Below are positions 53,148-63,257 of a DNA stretch of 64,000 nucleotides, piece after piece. The notes under the pieces are model-generated. The model worked only from the letters and a program-made list of their open reading frames with translations. It ran no database searches and was not told the DNA's origin. The number at the start of each line of letters is the position of its first letter. Position 1 is the stretch's first letter. The stretch is taken from NCBI RefSeq assembly GCF_947500045.1, contig NZ_CANMQQ010000005.1:1-64000 (forward strand). The letters are read 5' to 3'. This stretch comes from an uncultured Ruegeria sp. (GTDB lineage: Bacteria > Pseudomonadota > Alphaproteobacteria > Rhodobacterales > Rhodobacteraceae). A program made the translations under genes and the position numbers.

Positions 53148-55385
53148 ATGCCCGACCTGCTGATCGAACTGTTCTCCGAAGAGATCCCCGCGCGGATGCA
53201 AGCCCGTGCCGGTGAAGACCTGAAAAAGCGGATCACGGATGGCTTGGTCGAGGGCGGTCTGACCTATGCCTCTGCCGCTGCGCTGACCACGCCGCGCCGC
53301 CTGACGCTGGCGATTGAGGGGCTGCTGGCGGAAAGCCCCACCATCCGGGAAGAGCGAAAAGGCCCCAAGGTCGGCGCGCCCGACAAAGCCATCGAAGGGT
53401 TCCTGCGCGGCGCAGGTCTGACCCGCGACCAATTGGAAGAGCGTGAAACGCCGAAGGGCGCGGTCTATTTTGCGACCATCGAGAAGGCGGGTCGCCCGGC
53501 GGCCGAGATTGTGGCCGAAGTGCTGGAAGCGACGATCCGCAATTTCCCCTGGCCCAAATCGATGCGCTGGGGGGCTGGGTCAATGCGCTGGGTGCGTCCG
53601 CTGCACTCGATCCTGTGCATCCTGACGGATGAGGCTGGCACGCAGGTCGTTCCGCTTGAGGTCGAAGGGATCACATCAGGCGACACGACTGAGGGTCATC
53701 GCTTCATGGCCCCAAACCGGTTCTCTGTTTCGTCCTTCGAGGATTACGCCGCCAAGCTGAAACGCGCCTTTGTGGTGCTGTCACCCGAGGAACGGGCCGA
53801 GCATATCTGGAATGACGCCCAGAACATGGCCTTTGCGGCAGGCTTGGAGTTGGTCGACGATAAGGGCCTGCTGGCCGAGGTTGCGGGGCTGGTGGAATGG
53901 CCCGTGGTGCTGATGGGGCAGATTGACGAGGAATTCCTCGAACTGCCGCCCGAGGTGTTGCAAACCTCGATGAAAGAGCATCAAAAGTTCTTTTCTGTGA
54001 AGAACCCTAAAACCGGCCGGATTGAACGATTTATCACCGTTGCCAACCGTGAGACCGCCGACAATGGCGCGACCATTCTGGCGGGGAACCAGAAGGTGCT
54101 TTCAGCTCGTCTGGCGGATGCGAAATTCTTTTGGGAGAATGACCTGCGCGTTGCCAAGTCGGATATGACCCAATGGACCCGCGCGCTGGAGAATGTGACC
54201 TTCTACAACAAGCTAGGCACACAGGCAGACCGGATCGACCGCATTGCAGCACTTGCCCGTGAACTGGCCCCGGTGGTCGGAGCAGATGCGGATCAGGCCG
54301 AGAATGCGGCGCGTCTGGCCAAGGCTGATCTGAACTCGGAAATGGTCTATGAATTCCCCGAACTTCAGGGGCTTATGGGCCGCTATTACATCGAGGCCGC
54401 AGGCGAAGACGCCGCCGTCGCCGCTGTGGCGCAGGAGCATTACTCTCCATTGGGACCGTCGGATGACGTGCCCACCGCGCCGCTGTCGGTGACCGTGGCG
54501 CTGGCCGATAAGCTAGACACGCTGACCGGGTTCTGGGCGATTGATGAGAAGCCGACTGGGTCGAAAGACCCGTTTGCGCTGCGTCGTGCGGCGTTGGGGG
54601 TTATTCGGTTGGTGCTGGAGAATGAACTGCCGCTGAAAATGTCGCATGCTTTCGTTGGACCGCTAGTGAATCACGTCGTGAGTTTGTCATTCGCATCAAA
54701 TGAGTATCTGAAGATTGTAGGTAGTCTGCCTGAAACAAGTAATAGCGGCGTCAAACAAGCTGTCTTGGATGCGAGAATTGCGGCAATTAAACATGGATTA
54801 TCGGAAATCGATTTTCAGAAAGATCAACATCTATACCAGAAGCGAGTATTGAGTCTTCTTGACGATCTCCTTTCTTTCTTCCACGACCGCCTCAAGGTCT
54901 TCCTCCGCGACGAGGGCATCCGCCATGACATCATCGATGCTTGCATCGCGATGGAGGGAAATGACGACCTCAACCTGCTGGTTAAACGCGCCCGCGCTCT
55001 AAACGCGGTTATTGCAACTGAGGACGGGGAAAACCTCGTGCAAGGGTTCAAGCGGGCCAACAACATTCTGTCTCAGGCGGAAGAGAAGGATGGGGTGGAA
55101 TACTCCTATGGTGCCGATGTGAAGTTTGCCGAGACGGACAGCGAAAAGGCTCTGTTTGCGGCGCTCGATGCGGCTGAGGCCAAGATCAATCCGGCGCTGA
55201 AGGCCGAGGATTTCCCAACAGCAATGGCCGCCATGGCTGCGCTGCGCGGGCCGGTTGATGCGTTCTTTGAGGATGTGCAAGTCAATACCGACAATGACAT
55301 TCTGCGCCGCAATCGCCTGAATCTGCTGAGCCAGATCCGCAAGGTCTGCTCGAGCGTTGCCGATCTGTCCCGGATCGAGGGATAA
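53148..55385 (+). CDS. glyS: Glycyl-tRNA synthetase beta subunit
   Basis: 745 residues. MPDLLIELFSEEIPARMQAR is the universal start; then RRLTLAIEGL, EGHRFMAPNRFS, and the tRNA-binding HD-like and anticodon parts (LADKLDTLTGFWAIDEKPTG and DPFALRRAALGVIRLVLENE). Between about residues 505 and 565 the DNA turns AT-rich and the residues (FASNEYLKIVGSLPETSNSG, later IDFQKDQHLYQK) differ in codon use from both sides, after which LLSFFHDRLKVFLRDEGIRH resumes normally. The frame is intact. Pairs with GlyQ. Confidence 0.96.
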   Translation: MPDLLIELFSEEIPARMQARAGEDLKKRITDGLVEGGLTYASAAALTTPRRLTLAIEGLLAESPTIREERKGPKVGAPDKAIEGFLRGAGLTRDQLEERETPKGAVYFATIEKAGRPAAEIVAEVLEATIRNFPWPKSMRWGAGSMRWVRPLHSILCILTDEAGTQVVPLEVEGITSGDTTEGHRFMAPNRFSVSSFEDYAAKLKRAFVVLSPEERAEHIWNDAQNMAFAAGLELVDDKGLLAEVAGLVEWPVVLMGQIDEEFLELPPEVLQTSMKEHQKFFSVKNPKTGRIERFITVANRETADNGATILAGNQKVLSARLADAKFFWENDLRVAKSDMTQWTRALENVTFYNKLGTQADRIDRIAALARELAPVVGADADQAENAARLAKADLNSEMVYEFPELQGLMGRYYIEAAGEDAAVAAVAQEHYSPLGPSDDVPTAPLSVTVALADKLDTLTGFWAIDEKPTGSKDPFALRRAALGVIRLVLENELPLKMSHAFVGPLVNHVVSLSFASNEYLKIVGSLPETSNSGVKQAVLDARIAAIKHGLSEIDFQKDQHLYQKRVLSLLDDLLSFFHDRLKVFLRDEGIRHDIIDACIAMEGNDDLNLLVKRARALNAVIATEDGENLVQGFKRANNILSQAEEKDGVEYSYGADVKFAETDSEKALFAALDAAEAKINPALKAEDFPTAMAAMAALRGPVDAFFEDVQVNTDNDILRRNRLNLLSQIRKVCSSVADLSRIEG

Positions 55386-55421
55386 CGCCCTTGCGCCAAG
55401 GGCGCAGGGGCTTATGCTGCG

Positions 55422-57983
55422 GTGAAATCAAAAGGTGCCGCAGTGCAGAATAATCCGCATACCACGCTTATCACTTCGCAAGGACCCATCGCCGCCAACA
55501 CCCATGGTGGGCGTGCGAAATGCCTGCAACGGCTGGTCCGGCTGGACATGCCCGTGCCGCGTACGGTTGCGCTGTCCTTTGACGCGGTGCAGCGAATAGC
55601 GGAAGGGCAGGTGCCGGACATCGCGGCCATTCTGGAACAGTTCGATGCCGAGGCGCTGTTATGTGTGCGACCCAGCTCGGAAGATCCCGATTGGGGCGGG
55701 CCGGGGGCAGTGCTGAATATCGGTATGAACGATGCCCGCTATCTGGACCTGTCGGCAGACATGGGTGCGGATGCGGCGGCGGCACTTTACCTGCGGTTTG
55801 TTCAAAGCCATGCGCTGCATGTGGCACGTCTGGACCCGGATGTGTTCGATGATATCGAGGCCGACGGGCGCGAAGGGCTGAGCTTGTCCTTGCGCGCCTA
55901 TGAAGATGAAACCGACGAAGCGTTCCCTCAGGATCGGGGTGAGCAGCTGATCGGCGTGCTGCGGTCGATGGCGCGGGCATGGGACGGGACCTCGGCCCGG
56001 TTGTTGCGTCAGGCTAAGGGCGCACCTGCAGATGCAGGGCTTGGGCTGGTCATTCAAGAGATGATCCCAGGCGTCGGGCAGGGCGAGTGCGGCTCGGGCG
56101 TGTTGCAACTTATTGATCCGGCAACGGGTATGCCCCAGATCACGGGCCGGTACCTGAGCCAGAGTCAGGGGCGCGATGCACTGGGTGAAGGTGTTGCCGC
56201 GTTGTATCTGGAAAAAGACGAGCGCGGAGCGTCGTTGGAGGATGTGGCACCGGAAGCGTTCGCGGACCTCAAGGCCAACGCCGCGCTGATGCGTGAGAAA
56301 CTGCGCGAAGAAATGCAGGTCGAGTTCGTGGTGCAAAATGGACAAGTGCATATTCTCGACGGTGTGCGGGTCCCGCGCGGGTCGCGGGCGGGCATGCGGA
56401 TCGCGGTGCGGCTGGCCGAAGACGGGATCATCCCGCCACAGGAAGCTGTGATGCGGATTGATCCGCATTCGCTGAATGAACTTCTGCACCGTCAGGTTCA
56501 CCCCGAGGCTGAACGTGATGTGTTGACCACGGCCATTGCCGCCAGTCCCGGCGCTGCTACGGGGCGGATCGTCTTTACAGCGACCGAAGCGCAGGCCAGC
56601 GCCGCACGTGGTGAGCCTTGTATTCTTGTGCGCCGCGAGACTTCACCCGAAGATGTGCGCGGGATGCACGCCGCCGTGGCGGTGCTAACCGAAAAAGGCG
56701 GGATCACAAGCCACGCGGCAGTGATTGGCCGGGGTCTGGGTCTGCCTTGTATCGTCGGCGCGTCCGAGATGCGGTTTCAGACCAAGAAAAAGCTGCTGAA
56801 TGCACCTGACGGGCGGATTTTCAAGACAGGCGATATCATGACCATTGATGGCACGTCCGGGCAGGTTCTGGCCGGACAGCCCGAGATGCTTGAAGCCGCG
56901 TTGGATGACTGTTTTCAAACCCTTATGGGGTGGGCCGATGCTGAGCGGGACATCGCCATCAGGGCCAATGCCGATACGCCTGCCGATGCACAGACGGCGC
57001 GGAACTTTCAAGCGCAGGGTATTGGTCTGTGCCGGACTGAGCACATGTTCTTTGATCCAGGTCGCCTGACCGTGATGCGCGAGATGATCTTTGCGCAGAC
57101 GCCATCGGGTCGGGCCGCTGTTCTGGAGCGCCTACTGCCGATGCAGCGGCAGGATTTCGTGCAATTGTTTCGGATCATGGAGGGGCAGCCGGTCTGTATC
57201 CGCCTGTTCGATCCACCGCTACATGAATTTCTGCCCACAACCCGCACCGGACAGCGAGAACTGGCCGAGGCGCTGGACCTGCCGGTTTCGGACGTCGAAC
57301 GCCGGGTCGAGGCAATGAGCGAGTACAACCCAATGCTGGGTTTGCGCGGGGTGCGTCTGGGCGTAACCGTTCCGGAAATCTACGACATGCAGGCGCGCGC
57401 CATTTTTGAAGCAACGCTTGAGGCCAGCAAGGAAGGCGCGCCGGTTGTGCCCGAGGTGATGATCCCGCTGGTGTCCACCAAACGCGAGGTTGAGCTGGTC
57501 AAAGCCCGCATCGATACTGTCGCGGCCGAGGTCGCCTCGGAACAGGGGCAGGAGTTCGATTATCGATTGGGCGTGATGGTTGAGACCCCACGGGCATGTC
57601 TGCGCGCAAATGAGATCGCGCCGCATTCTGCTTTCCTCAGCTTCGGAACCAACGACCTGACCCAGATGACTTATGGGCTGTCTCGTGACGATGCGGGCCG
57701 GTTCATGTCGGCATATGTACGACTGGGCGTTTTCAACGAAGATCCGTTTCACGTCCTTGACAGCGATGGAGTGGGCGAGCTCTTGAAACTTGGTGCTGAA
57801 CGTGGGCGCGAAGCACAGCCAGATGTCACACTTTCTGTTTGTGGGGAACACGGTGGCAATCCCGAATCAATCGCCATTTGCCGGGAGCTTGGATTCGATT
57901 ACGTATCGTGTTCGCCCTTCCGGGTGCCGGTTGCTCGGCTGTCTGCCGCTCAACTGGCGATTTCCTCCAAACTTGGGGGTTGA
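55422..57983 (+). CDS. Pyruvate phosphate dikinase-like PEP-utilising enzyme
   Basis: 853 residues from GTG at 55422 (GTG at 55443 is an alternative with AAGGTG before it). N-terminal ATP-grasp-like region (about 20-340), phosphohistidine swivelling domain with His near 431 (KGGITSHAAVIGRGLGLPCI), and PEP/pyruvate TIM barrel (about 500-850) with RLFDPPLHEFLP, SFGTNDLTQMTYGLSRDDAG and catalytic Cys807 in SVCGEHGGNP. Like C. symbiosum PPDK in layout but slightly shorter. Might make or use PEP. Follows glyS as in many Roseobacters; no known link with glycine charging. Confidence 0.85.
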   Translation: MKSKGAAVQNNPHTTLITSQGPIAANTHGGRAKCLQRLVRLDMPVPRTVALSFDAVQRIAEGQVPDIAAILEQFDAEALLCVRPSSEDPDWGGPGAVLNIGMNDARYLDLSADMGADAAAALYLRFVQSHALHVARLDPDVFDDIEADGREGLSLSLRAYEDETDEAFPQDRGEQLIGVLRSMARAWDGTSARLLRQAKGAPADAGLGLVIQEMIPGVGQGECGSGVLQLIDPATGMPQITGRYLSQSQGRDALGEGVAALYLEKDERGASLEDVAPEAFADLKANAALMREKLREEMQVEFVVQNGQVHILDGVRVPRGSRAGMRIAVRLAEDGIIPPQEAVMRIDPHSLNELLHRQVHPEAERDVLTTAIAASPGAATGRIVFTATEAQASAARGEPCILVRRETSPEDVRGMHAAVAVLTEKGGITSHAAVIGRGLGLPCIVGASEMRFQTKKKLLNAPDGRIFKTGDIMTIDGTSGQVLAGQPEMLEAALDDCFQTLMGWADAERDIAIRANADTPADAQTARNFQAQGIGLCRTEHMFFDPGRLTVMREMIFAQTPSGRAAVLERLLPMQRQDFVQLFRIMEGQPVCIRLFDPPLHEFLPTTRTGQRELAEALDLPVSDVERRVEAMSEYNPMLGLRGVRLGVTVPEIYDMQARAIFEATLEASKEGAPVVPEVMIPLVSTKREVELVKARIDTVAAEVASEQGQEFDYRLGVMVETPRACLRANEIAPHSAFLSFGTNDLTQMTYGLSRDDAGRFMSAYVRLGVFNEDPFHVLDSDGVGELLKLGAERGREAQPDVTLSVCGEHGGNPESIAICRELGFDYVSCSPFRVPVARLSAAQLAISSKLGG

Positions 57984-58024
57984 CTAACTGTCCACTCCCT
58001 AGAAATAGTGGCTAAAGAATTGCG

Positions 58025-58062
58025 TCGCTGTCGATGAAAATCGACTGCGTGAGCGATTTTTT
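58025..58062 (+). terminator. Stem-loop with T run after the PPDK-like gene
   Basis: Outer arms TCGCT / AGCGA enclose GTCGAT-GAAA-ATCGAC, a 6-bp stem with a GAAA loop, then TTTTTT. Forty-two bases after the stop. Reads as a terminator. Confidence 0.65.
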
Positions 58063-58169
58063 ACTTGCATTTTTCAGAAAGCTGGACGTTTGCCTCCAAG
58101 TGAGGTATCAGCCTCGTCGCGCCCGCCGGGGGAGGGTTTGGCGCGTAAGTGCCTGTACGAGGTTATCTG

Positions 58170-58808
58170 ATGAGACGCTACATATTGGCTGTTGCCGTGG
58201 GGGCCACAGCCTTGCTGCCGAATTTGTCCTTTGCCGAAAGGCAGGACGAAGACAATTCTGTTGAGCTGGTTGCCAGAAATGAGCTACCGGCGCAGAATTT
58301 CCGTGACTATTTGAAGTTGTTCAAGCCTCGGAAGTCGCTGGAAAAGACAGAGATTTCATATACCAAAACCTGGCTGGACCAACAGCCAAAGGCAACCGGA
58401 GATGATCATTTTCGGTGTCTTGCCGAAGCACTGTATTTCGAAGCGCGCGGCGAAAGCGTGCGCGGCCAGTTCGCCGTTGCCGAAGTGATCATGAACCGTG
58501 TTGAAAGCGGTCGCTTTCCGGACTCGCTCTGTGGTGTAATCAATCAAGGGACAGGCAAGAAATATCAGTGCCAGTTCACCTATACCTGCGATGGCCAAAA
58601 AGAGGTGATCAACGAAAAGCGCGCTTACGAACGTGTCGCTAAGGTCGCGCGTGCGGCGCTTGATGGTGTTGCTGAAGAGATGACTGCGGGTGCCACGCAT
58701 TATCATACCAAGGCGGTCCGTCCGTCCTGGTCTCGTGTCTATAAAGAAACTGCGCGGATCGGCGTGCATATCTTTTACCAGCACAACTATCGCACCGCCA
58801 GCAACTGA
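58170..58808 (+). CDS. Cell wall hydrolase, SleB type
   Basis: 212 residues. Signal peptide 1-20 (MRRYILAVAVGATALLPNLS). Hydrolase_2/SleB domain about 95-205: LAEALYFEARGESVRGQFAV with the catalytic Glu, AEVIMNRVESGRFPDSLCGV, CQFTYTCDG, AARAALDG and GATHYHTKAVRPSW. Cuts peptidoglycan glycan strands or crosslinks in the periplasm. Start at 58170 with GAGG before it; a GTG at 58149 is less likely. Single gene after a terminator. Confidence 0.93.
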   Translation: MRRYILAVAVGATALLPNLSFAERQDEDNSVELVARNELPAQNFRDYLKLFKPRKSLEKTEISYTKTWLDQQPKATGDDHFRCLAEALYFEARGESVRGQFAVAEVIMNRVESGRFPDSLCGVINQGTGKKYQCQFTYTCDGQKEVINEKRAYERVAKVARAALDGVAEEMTAGATHYHTKAVRPSWSRVYKETARIGVHIFYQHNYRTASN

Positions 58809-58987
58809 TCGTTGAAATGGCATCTTTGGCGTGTATTTGGCCGCTCGGACGTTGCTAAAGCGCCGGGTGTTGCCGATCCCCGTTATGCCGCATTCAATAG
58901 CTGGAAAGGCCTATGCTGCGGTGCTATACGCCAGCAAATCGCCTAAATTGGGCTGATCAGCCCACCCAGCCCGAAAAGGTCTGTCGC

Positions 58988-59908
58988 ATGAGCTCTGAAA
59001 TCCGCCTCGCCTTTGCGCACCCATCTGAACGGTCCGAGGCCACCGCATCTCTTGGTCCGTTGGATCGTATCTCTTTGAGGGATCATATCGTTGAGGTCGA
59101 GATCGGTGCGTTTCAGGCCGAACGCGGTACGACGCAGCGGATTTGCTTCAACATCGTGGTCGAGGTACGTCCGCTGAGCGATCCCATTGACGATGATGTT
59201 GATCGCATTCTGTCCTACGATCGGGTGACCGAAGCGATCGCGTTCGAGCTGGCGGCAGAACGTCTGAACCTGCTAGAGACACTGGCCGACCGCGTGGCTG
59301 AAAGAATTTTACTTGAGCCTCAGGCTGTAAGGGCCTTTGTTCGCATTGAAAAATTGGATCGTGGTCCCGGTGCCCTTGGGGTTGAGATCGTGCGTGGTAA
59401 GGATGCGGTACACCATGATGTGACCGAAGAAGAACGGCCGCATCCACGGCTGGTTTTCCTGTCGAACAGCGCGATTGATTCCGACAATCTGACCGGCTGG
59501 ATCGATCAGCTTGAAAACCGCCAGCGCCCTCTGATCCTGTGCGTGGGAGCTTCGGATCTGAATGTTCCGCAGACGGGTCACGCAATGACGCAGCGCCGGA
59601 TCAATCTGCTGGCCATTGAACAGAACGCTTGGGTTTTGGCCGCGCGCGATCATCGCTGTGTGGTGGTATCAACCCGGACCGAGCTGGATTGGGCGATGAA
59701 AAACGGCCAGATTTGCGTCTGGGCCCCTTCCAAAATCGTGCTGGATGCCGTGGACGGCCCATCTGCCGCGCCATCAGATGCGGTGGCGCTTGCAGCCTGG
59801 TTTGCTGCAACCTTTGAAGCCAGCGAGATGCTGGTGATTGGCGGAGCCCTGCCAGAATCCCCCAAAACACCATTGCGCGCGGTTCCGGTGGAGCAGGCGC
59901 AACTGTGA
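58988..59908 (+). CDS. folB: Dihydroneopterin aldolase with C-terminal extension
   Basis: 306 residues, against about 120 for a plain FolB. The aldolase is residues about 28-145: LDRISLRDHIVEVEIGAFQA, RICFNIVVEVRPLS, DRILSYDRVTEAIAFELAAE, NLLETLADRVAERIL, FVRIEKLDRGPGALGVEI. The remaining 160 residues form a second domain. Its end (VWAPSKIVL, then PSDAVALAAWFAATFEA) recalls the C-terminal part of archaeal MfnE-type amino-acid-kinase-fold proteins; this is a weak resemblance by eye. The stop overlaps the folP GTG start. Same length class is common in Roseobacters. Confidence 0.85.
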   Translation: MSSEIRLAFAHPSERSEATASLGPLDRISLRDHIVEVEIGAFQAERGTTQRICFNIVVEVRPLSDPIDDDVDRILSYDRVTEAIAFELAAERLNLLETLADRVAERILLEPQAVRAFVRIEKLDRGPGALGVEIVRGKDAVHHDVTEEERPHPRLVFLSNSAIDSDNLTGWIDQLENRQRPLILCVGASDLNVPQTGHAMTQRRINLLAIEQNAWVLAARDHRCVVVSTRTELDWAMKNGQICVWAPSKIVLDAVDGPSAAPSDAVALAAWFAATFEASEMLVIGGALPESPKTPLRAVPVEQAQL

Positions 59909-60903
59909 CCGCCTATTACCGCCCACTGGTACAGCATGGGGATGTTCGCCCGATAGAATCGATGACTTTGGCTGGCCAGAACCTTTGGTTTTCGCAGGCC
60001 GAACTGATCGAACGCGGGCAAAACCCGCAGATCGTGGATGCCGCTGACATCCCGAGTGAACAATTGGATCGTCTGACCCGTCCACGCGCAGCAATAGCTG
60101 GGATAGATATGGCGCAACCTCAGATCATGGGCATTCTGAATGCAACGCCGGACAGTTTCTCGGATGGCGGGCTGCACAACTCGGTTGAGGCTGCTCGGAC
60201 CGCTGCCGTGAACATGGTGGCGCATGGCGCAAGCATTCTGGACATCGGCGGTGAATCCACACGCCCCGGCGCGGACTTCGTGCCCGAAGACGAAGAGATT
60301 GCCCGCACGCGCCCGCTGATTCAGGCGATACGGGCCGAAACAGATGCGCTGATCTCGATAGACACCCGTAAAGTCGGCGTCGCCAAAGCGGCGCACGCGG
60401 CGGGTGCGGGGTTGATCAACGATGTTTCAGGCTTCACTTTTGATCCTCAGCTTGCGCCATTTTGCGCGCAGATCGGAACTCCGGTCTGTGTGATGCATAT
60501 GCAGGGTGATCCGGCCACGATGCAGGATGATCCGCAATACGACGACGTTTTGTTGGACGTATACGATTTTCTCGAGGGACAGATCGCGCATCTTGAGGGG
60601 CTTGGTCTGAGCCGTGATTTGATTGTTGTCGACCCGGGCATCGGGTTTGGCAAGAACACGGATCATAACCTGACGCTTCTGCGCAATCTCAGCCTGTTTC
60701 ACGGGTTGGGCTGCCCGATCCTGCTGGGCGTTTCGCGCAAAGGAATCATCGGTCAGGTCGGCAAAGAGCCGCGCAAAGATGCGCGGGCACCGGGGTCAAT
60801 CGCGGTTGCACTGGCGGGATTGTCACAGGGCGTGCAAATTGTGCGGGTCCATGACGTGGCCGAAACGGCTCAGGCCTTGCGTCTATGGGCTGCCGTCCGA
60901 TAA
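59905..60903 (+). CDS. folP: Dihydropteroate synthase
   Basis: 332 residues from GTG at 59905 overlapping the folB stop. Joins dihydropterin diphosphate and p-aminobenzoate. Core from about residue 72: PQIMGILNATPDSFSDGG, ASILDIGGESTRPGA, ISIDTRKVGVAKAAHAAGAG, LINDVSGF, VCVMHMQGDP, VVDPGIGFGKNTDHN, LLGVSRKGIIG. The first 70 residues are an extension before the usual start of the barrel. Second gene of folB-folP-glmM. Confidence 0.96.
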   Translation: MTAYYRPLVQHGDVRPIESMTLAGQNLWFSQAELIERGQNPQIVDAADIPSEQLDRLTRPRAAIAGIDMAQPQIMGILNATPDSFSDGGLHNSVEAARTAAVNMVAHGASILDIGGESTRPGADFVPEDEEIARTRPLIQAIRAETDALISIDTRKVGVAKAAHAAGAGLINDVSGFTFDPQLAPFCAQIGTPVCVMHMQGDPATMQDDPQYDDVLLDVYDFLEGQIAHLEGLGLSRDLIVVDPGIGFGKNTDHNLTLLRNLSLFHGLGCPILLGVSRKGIIGQVGKEPRKDARAPGSIAVALAGLSQGVQIVRVHDVAETAQALRLWAAVR

Positions 60904-60936
60904 TCCGGGCACAAGGAATTTACTGGAGAACGACTT

Positions 60937-62280
60937 ATGCGCAAGCTGTTTGGAACCGACGGGGTGCGGGGCACCGCCAACACGCACCCGATGACGGCGG
61001 AAATGGCATTGCGCATCGGAGCCTCCGTGGGTCGATATTTCCGCAGGGATGCTTCGGGCGTTCACCGGGTGGTCATTGGCAAGGATACGCGGCTGTCGGG
61101 CTATATGCTGGAAAATGCACTGACGGCGGGTCTGACCTCGACCGGCATGAATGTACTGCTGCTGGGGCCGGTGCCTACGCCTGCGGTCGGGCTGATGACG
61201 CGGTCGATGCGGGCAGATCTGGGAGTAATGATCTCGGCCAGCCATAATCCGGCGATCGATAACGGGATCAAGTTCTTTGGGCCAGATGGGTTCAAACTGT
61301 CAGATCAGGCAGAGATCGATATTGAAGCGCTGATCGAAGAGGGCGTGAGCCCCGCACAAGCGCAGAACATTGGCCGCGCACGCCGGGTGGATGATGCACG
61401 GTTTCGCTATGGCGAGCGGGTAAAATCTTCGTTGCCACGTAATCTGCGGCTGGATGGGCTGAAGGTGGTCATCGACTGCGCCAATGGTGCAGCGCACCGC
61501 ACCGCGCCCGAGGTTCTTTGGGAACTGGGCGCAGATGTGATCCCGGTTGGCACCGCACCTGACGGCAAAAATATCAACCTTGGTTGCGGTTCGACGCAGC
61601 CGCGTGTCGCGGCGGAAACTGTGGTGTCGCACGGTGCAGATGTCGGCATCTGTCTGGATGGTGATGCAGACCGGGTGGTTGTGATCGACGAAACAGGTGC
61701 CGTTGCCGATGGGGATCAGTTGATGGCCCTTTTGGCTTCTTCGTGGTCCAGGGCGGACCAGCTCAAAGGTGGCGCGCTGGTGGCGACTGTTATGTCGAAC
61801 CTTGGGCTGGAACGGCATTTGGCTGGGCAGGGGCTGCGGCTGGAACGGACCGCGGTTGGTGATCGTTATGTGGTTGAACGGATGCGCGAGGGCGGTTTTA
61901 ACCTTGGTGGCGAACAGTCGGGCCATATCGTGATGAGCGACTATGCGACAACTGGCGACGGGTTGATGGCCGGGTTGCATTTTCTGGCCGAAATGGTCCA
62001 GTCCGGGAAGAAGGCCTCGGAATTGTCACGGCAATTCGAAACGGTGCCGCAATTGCTGAAGAATGTGCGTTTTGCCGCCGGGCAAACACCACTTGAGGCG
62101 GCTGCAGTCAAAAGTGCCATTTCCCAGGCCGAAGCGCAGTTGAACGGGCAGGGGCGTTTGTTGATCCGCAAATCGGGGACCGAGCCACTGATCCGTGTCA
62201 TGGCCGAGTGCGAGGATGCCGATCTGCTGAACCAAGTGGTCGACGGGATCGTTGCCGAGGTTGAAGCGGTCGCCGGTTAA
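60937..62280 (+). CDS. glmM: Phosphoglucosamine mutase
   Basis: 447 residues. Interconverts glucosamine 6- and 1-phosphate for cell wall synthesis. [20 protein letters not shown], phosphoserine Ser102 in [20 protein letters not shown], metal loop DGDADRVV, sugar loop GGEQSGHIV, and [14 protein letters not shown] near the end. Thirty-three bases after folP. Its 3' end overlaps the convergent transporter by four bases. Confidence 0.98.
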   Translation: MRKLFGTDGVRGTANTHPMTAEMALRIGASVGRYFRRDASGVHRVVIGKDTRLSGYMLENALTAGLTSTGMNVLLLGPVPTPAVGLMTRSMRADLGVMISASHNPAIDNGIKFFGPDGFKLSDQAEIDIEALIEEGVSPAQAQNIGRARRVDDARFRYGERVKSSLPRNLRLDGLKVVIDCANGAAHRTAPEVLWELGADVIPVGTAPDGKNINLGCGSTQPRVAAETVVSHGADVGICLDGDADRVVVIDETGAVADGDQLMALLASSWSRADQLKGGALVATVMSNLGLERHLAGQGLRLERTAVGDRYVVERMREGGFNLGGEQSGHIVMSDYATTGDGLMAGLHFLAEMVQSGKKASELSRQFETVPQLLKNVRFAAGQTPLEAAAVKSAISQAEAQLNGQGRLLIRKSGTEPLIRVMAECEDADLLNQVVDGIVAEVEAVAG

Positions 62281-63179
62281 CGCCTTAAAAGCATTTTCTG
62301 CAAGGTGAACCACTGGCTGATAGCCAGCCCGGTCAGAATCATGGCTAGCGCGATGTAAAATCGCAGCGGCAGGGCCTCGGACAGTACCAATGCCCCGAAG
62401 ACCATCGACCAGATGGGCACCTGGTAGTTTACCAGTGTCAGAAAAACCGACCCGGCGCTGCGGGTGATGGAAACGCGTAGCAGGTTGGCGAAGGCTGTGG
62501 GCACAAGGCCCAAAACGATCAATGCCACGCTGGGCCGGGTGCCCTGCCAGGATGGCAGACCCTCGGTCAGCAGCATGATGGGAATCAACAGTATGGCACC
62601 AACCAGCAACATCAGAGCGGCCAGTACCATCGGGTCAATCGGTGGGCACCGACGGGTCAGGATTGACGAGCAGGCATAGCACAGTGCCGCCGTTACGCAG
62701 GCCAGTTGCGCCAGTGGTTGGGTACCTTGACCTAGCTGCGCCAATCCGGGCCCAATCAACACAAGCGCACCAGAGAAGCCAAGGCAGACGCCGATCAAGC
62801 GCCGCAGGTTCATTGGTTCGTCCGAGAAGAAATGCGCCAGTGGCAACACCATCAGCGGAATCGCGGCCATAGACAGGCCTGCAAAGGCTGATGGGACATA
62901 TTGTTGGCCCCAGCTGAGCAGCATGAAGGGCACCGCTGTCGACAGAATGCCGATCGAGAAAATTGAACTGATCAGAGGTGGGGTCAACGCAGGGATGCGC
63001 CGCCCGGTGAGGCGCATCAATATCAGGAGCATTACGGCCCCTAATGTTGTTCGCGAAGTGGCAACTGTGACCGGCCCATATCCTTCAAGCGCCATGGCCA
63101 CCACCATGAACGTACCACCCCATATGAGGCCGAGCGTAAATACTCCGCTCCAATCTTGTTTCGTCGGTTGTTGAACCAT
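62277..63179 (-). CDS. DMT/EamA-family transporter
   Basis: 300 residues, ten helices in two EamA repeats ([40 protein letters not shown], then [20 protein letters not shown]). Third DMT exporter in the window. GGGGATGGAATG gives a clear start. Convergent with glmM (4-base overlap) and divergent from the arsR gene. Confidence 0.9.
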   Translation of the reverse strand: MVQQPTKQDWSGVFTLGLIWGGTFMVVAMALEGYGPVTVATSRTTLGAVMLLILMRLTGRRIPALTPPLISSIFSIGILSTAVPFMLLSWGQQYVPSAFAGLSMAAIPLMVLPLAHFFSDEPMNLRRLIGVCLGFSGALVLIGPGLAQLGQGTQPLAQLACVTAALCYACSSILTRRCPPIDPMVLAALMLLVGAILLIPIMLLTEGLPSWQGTRPSVALIVLGLVPTAFANLLRVSITRSAGSVFLTLVNYQVPIWSMVFGALVLSEALPLRFYIALAMILTGLAISQWFTLQKMLLRR

Positions 63180-63242
63180 TCCATCCCCTTATCGTGCGAA
63201 TTTAAGGGTGTCACGCGTTGATCTTGACTTTAAGTTAGCTGT

Positions 63243-63257
63243 GACTTACCGTAGGTC
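63243..63257. promoter_or_regulatory. ArsR-type operator candidate at start codon
   Basis: GACTTAC-C-GTAGGTC, a 7-bp inverted repeat with one mismatch, touching the ATG of the arsR gene; a further GACTTACG follows at 63260. Self-repression is plausible. Confidence 0.4.
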
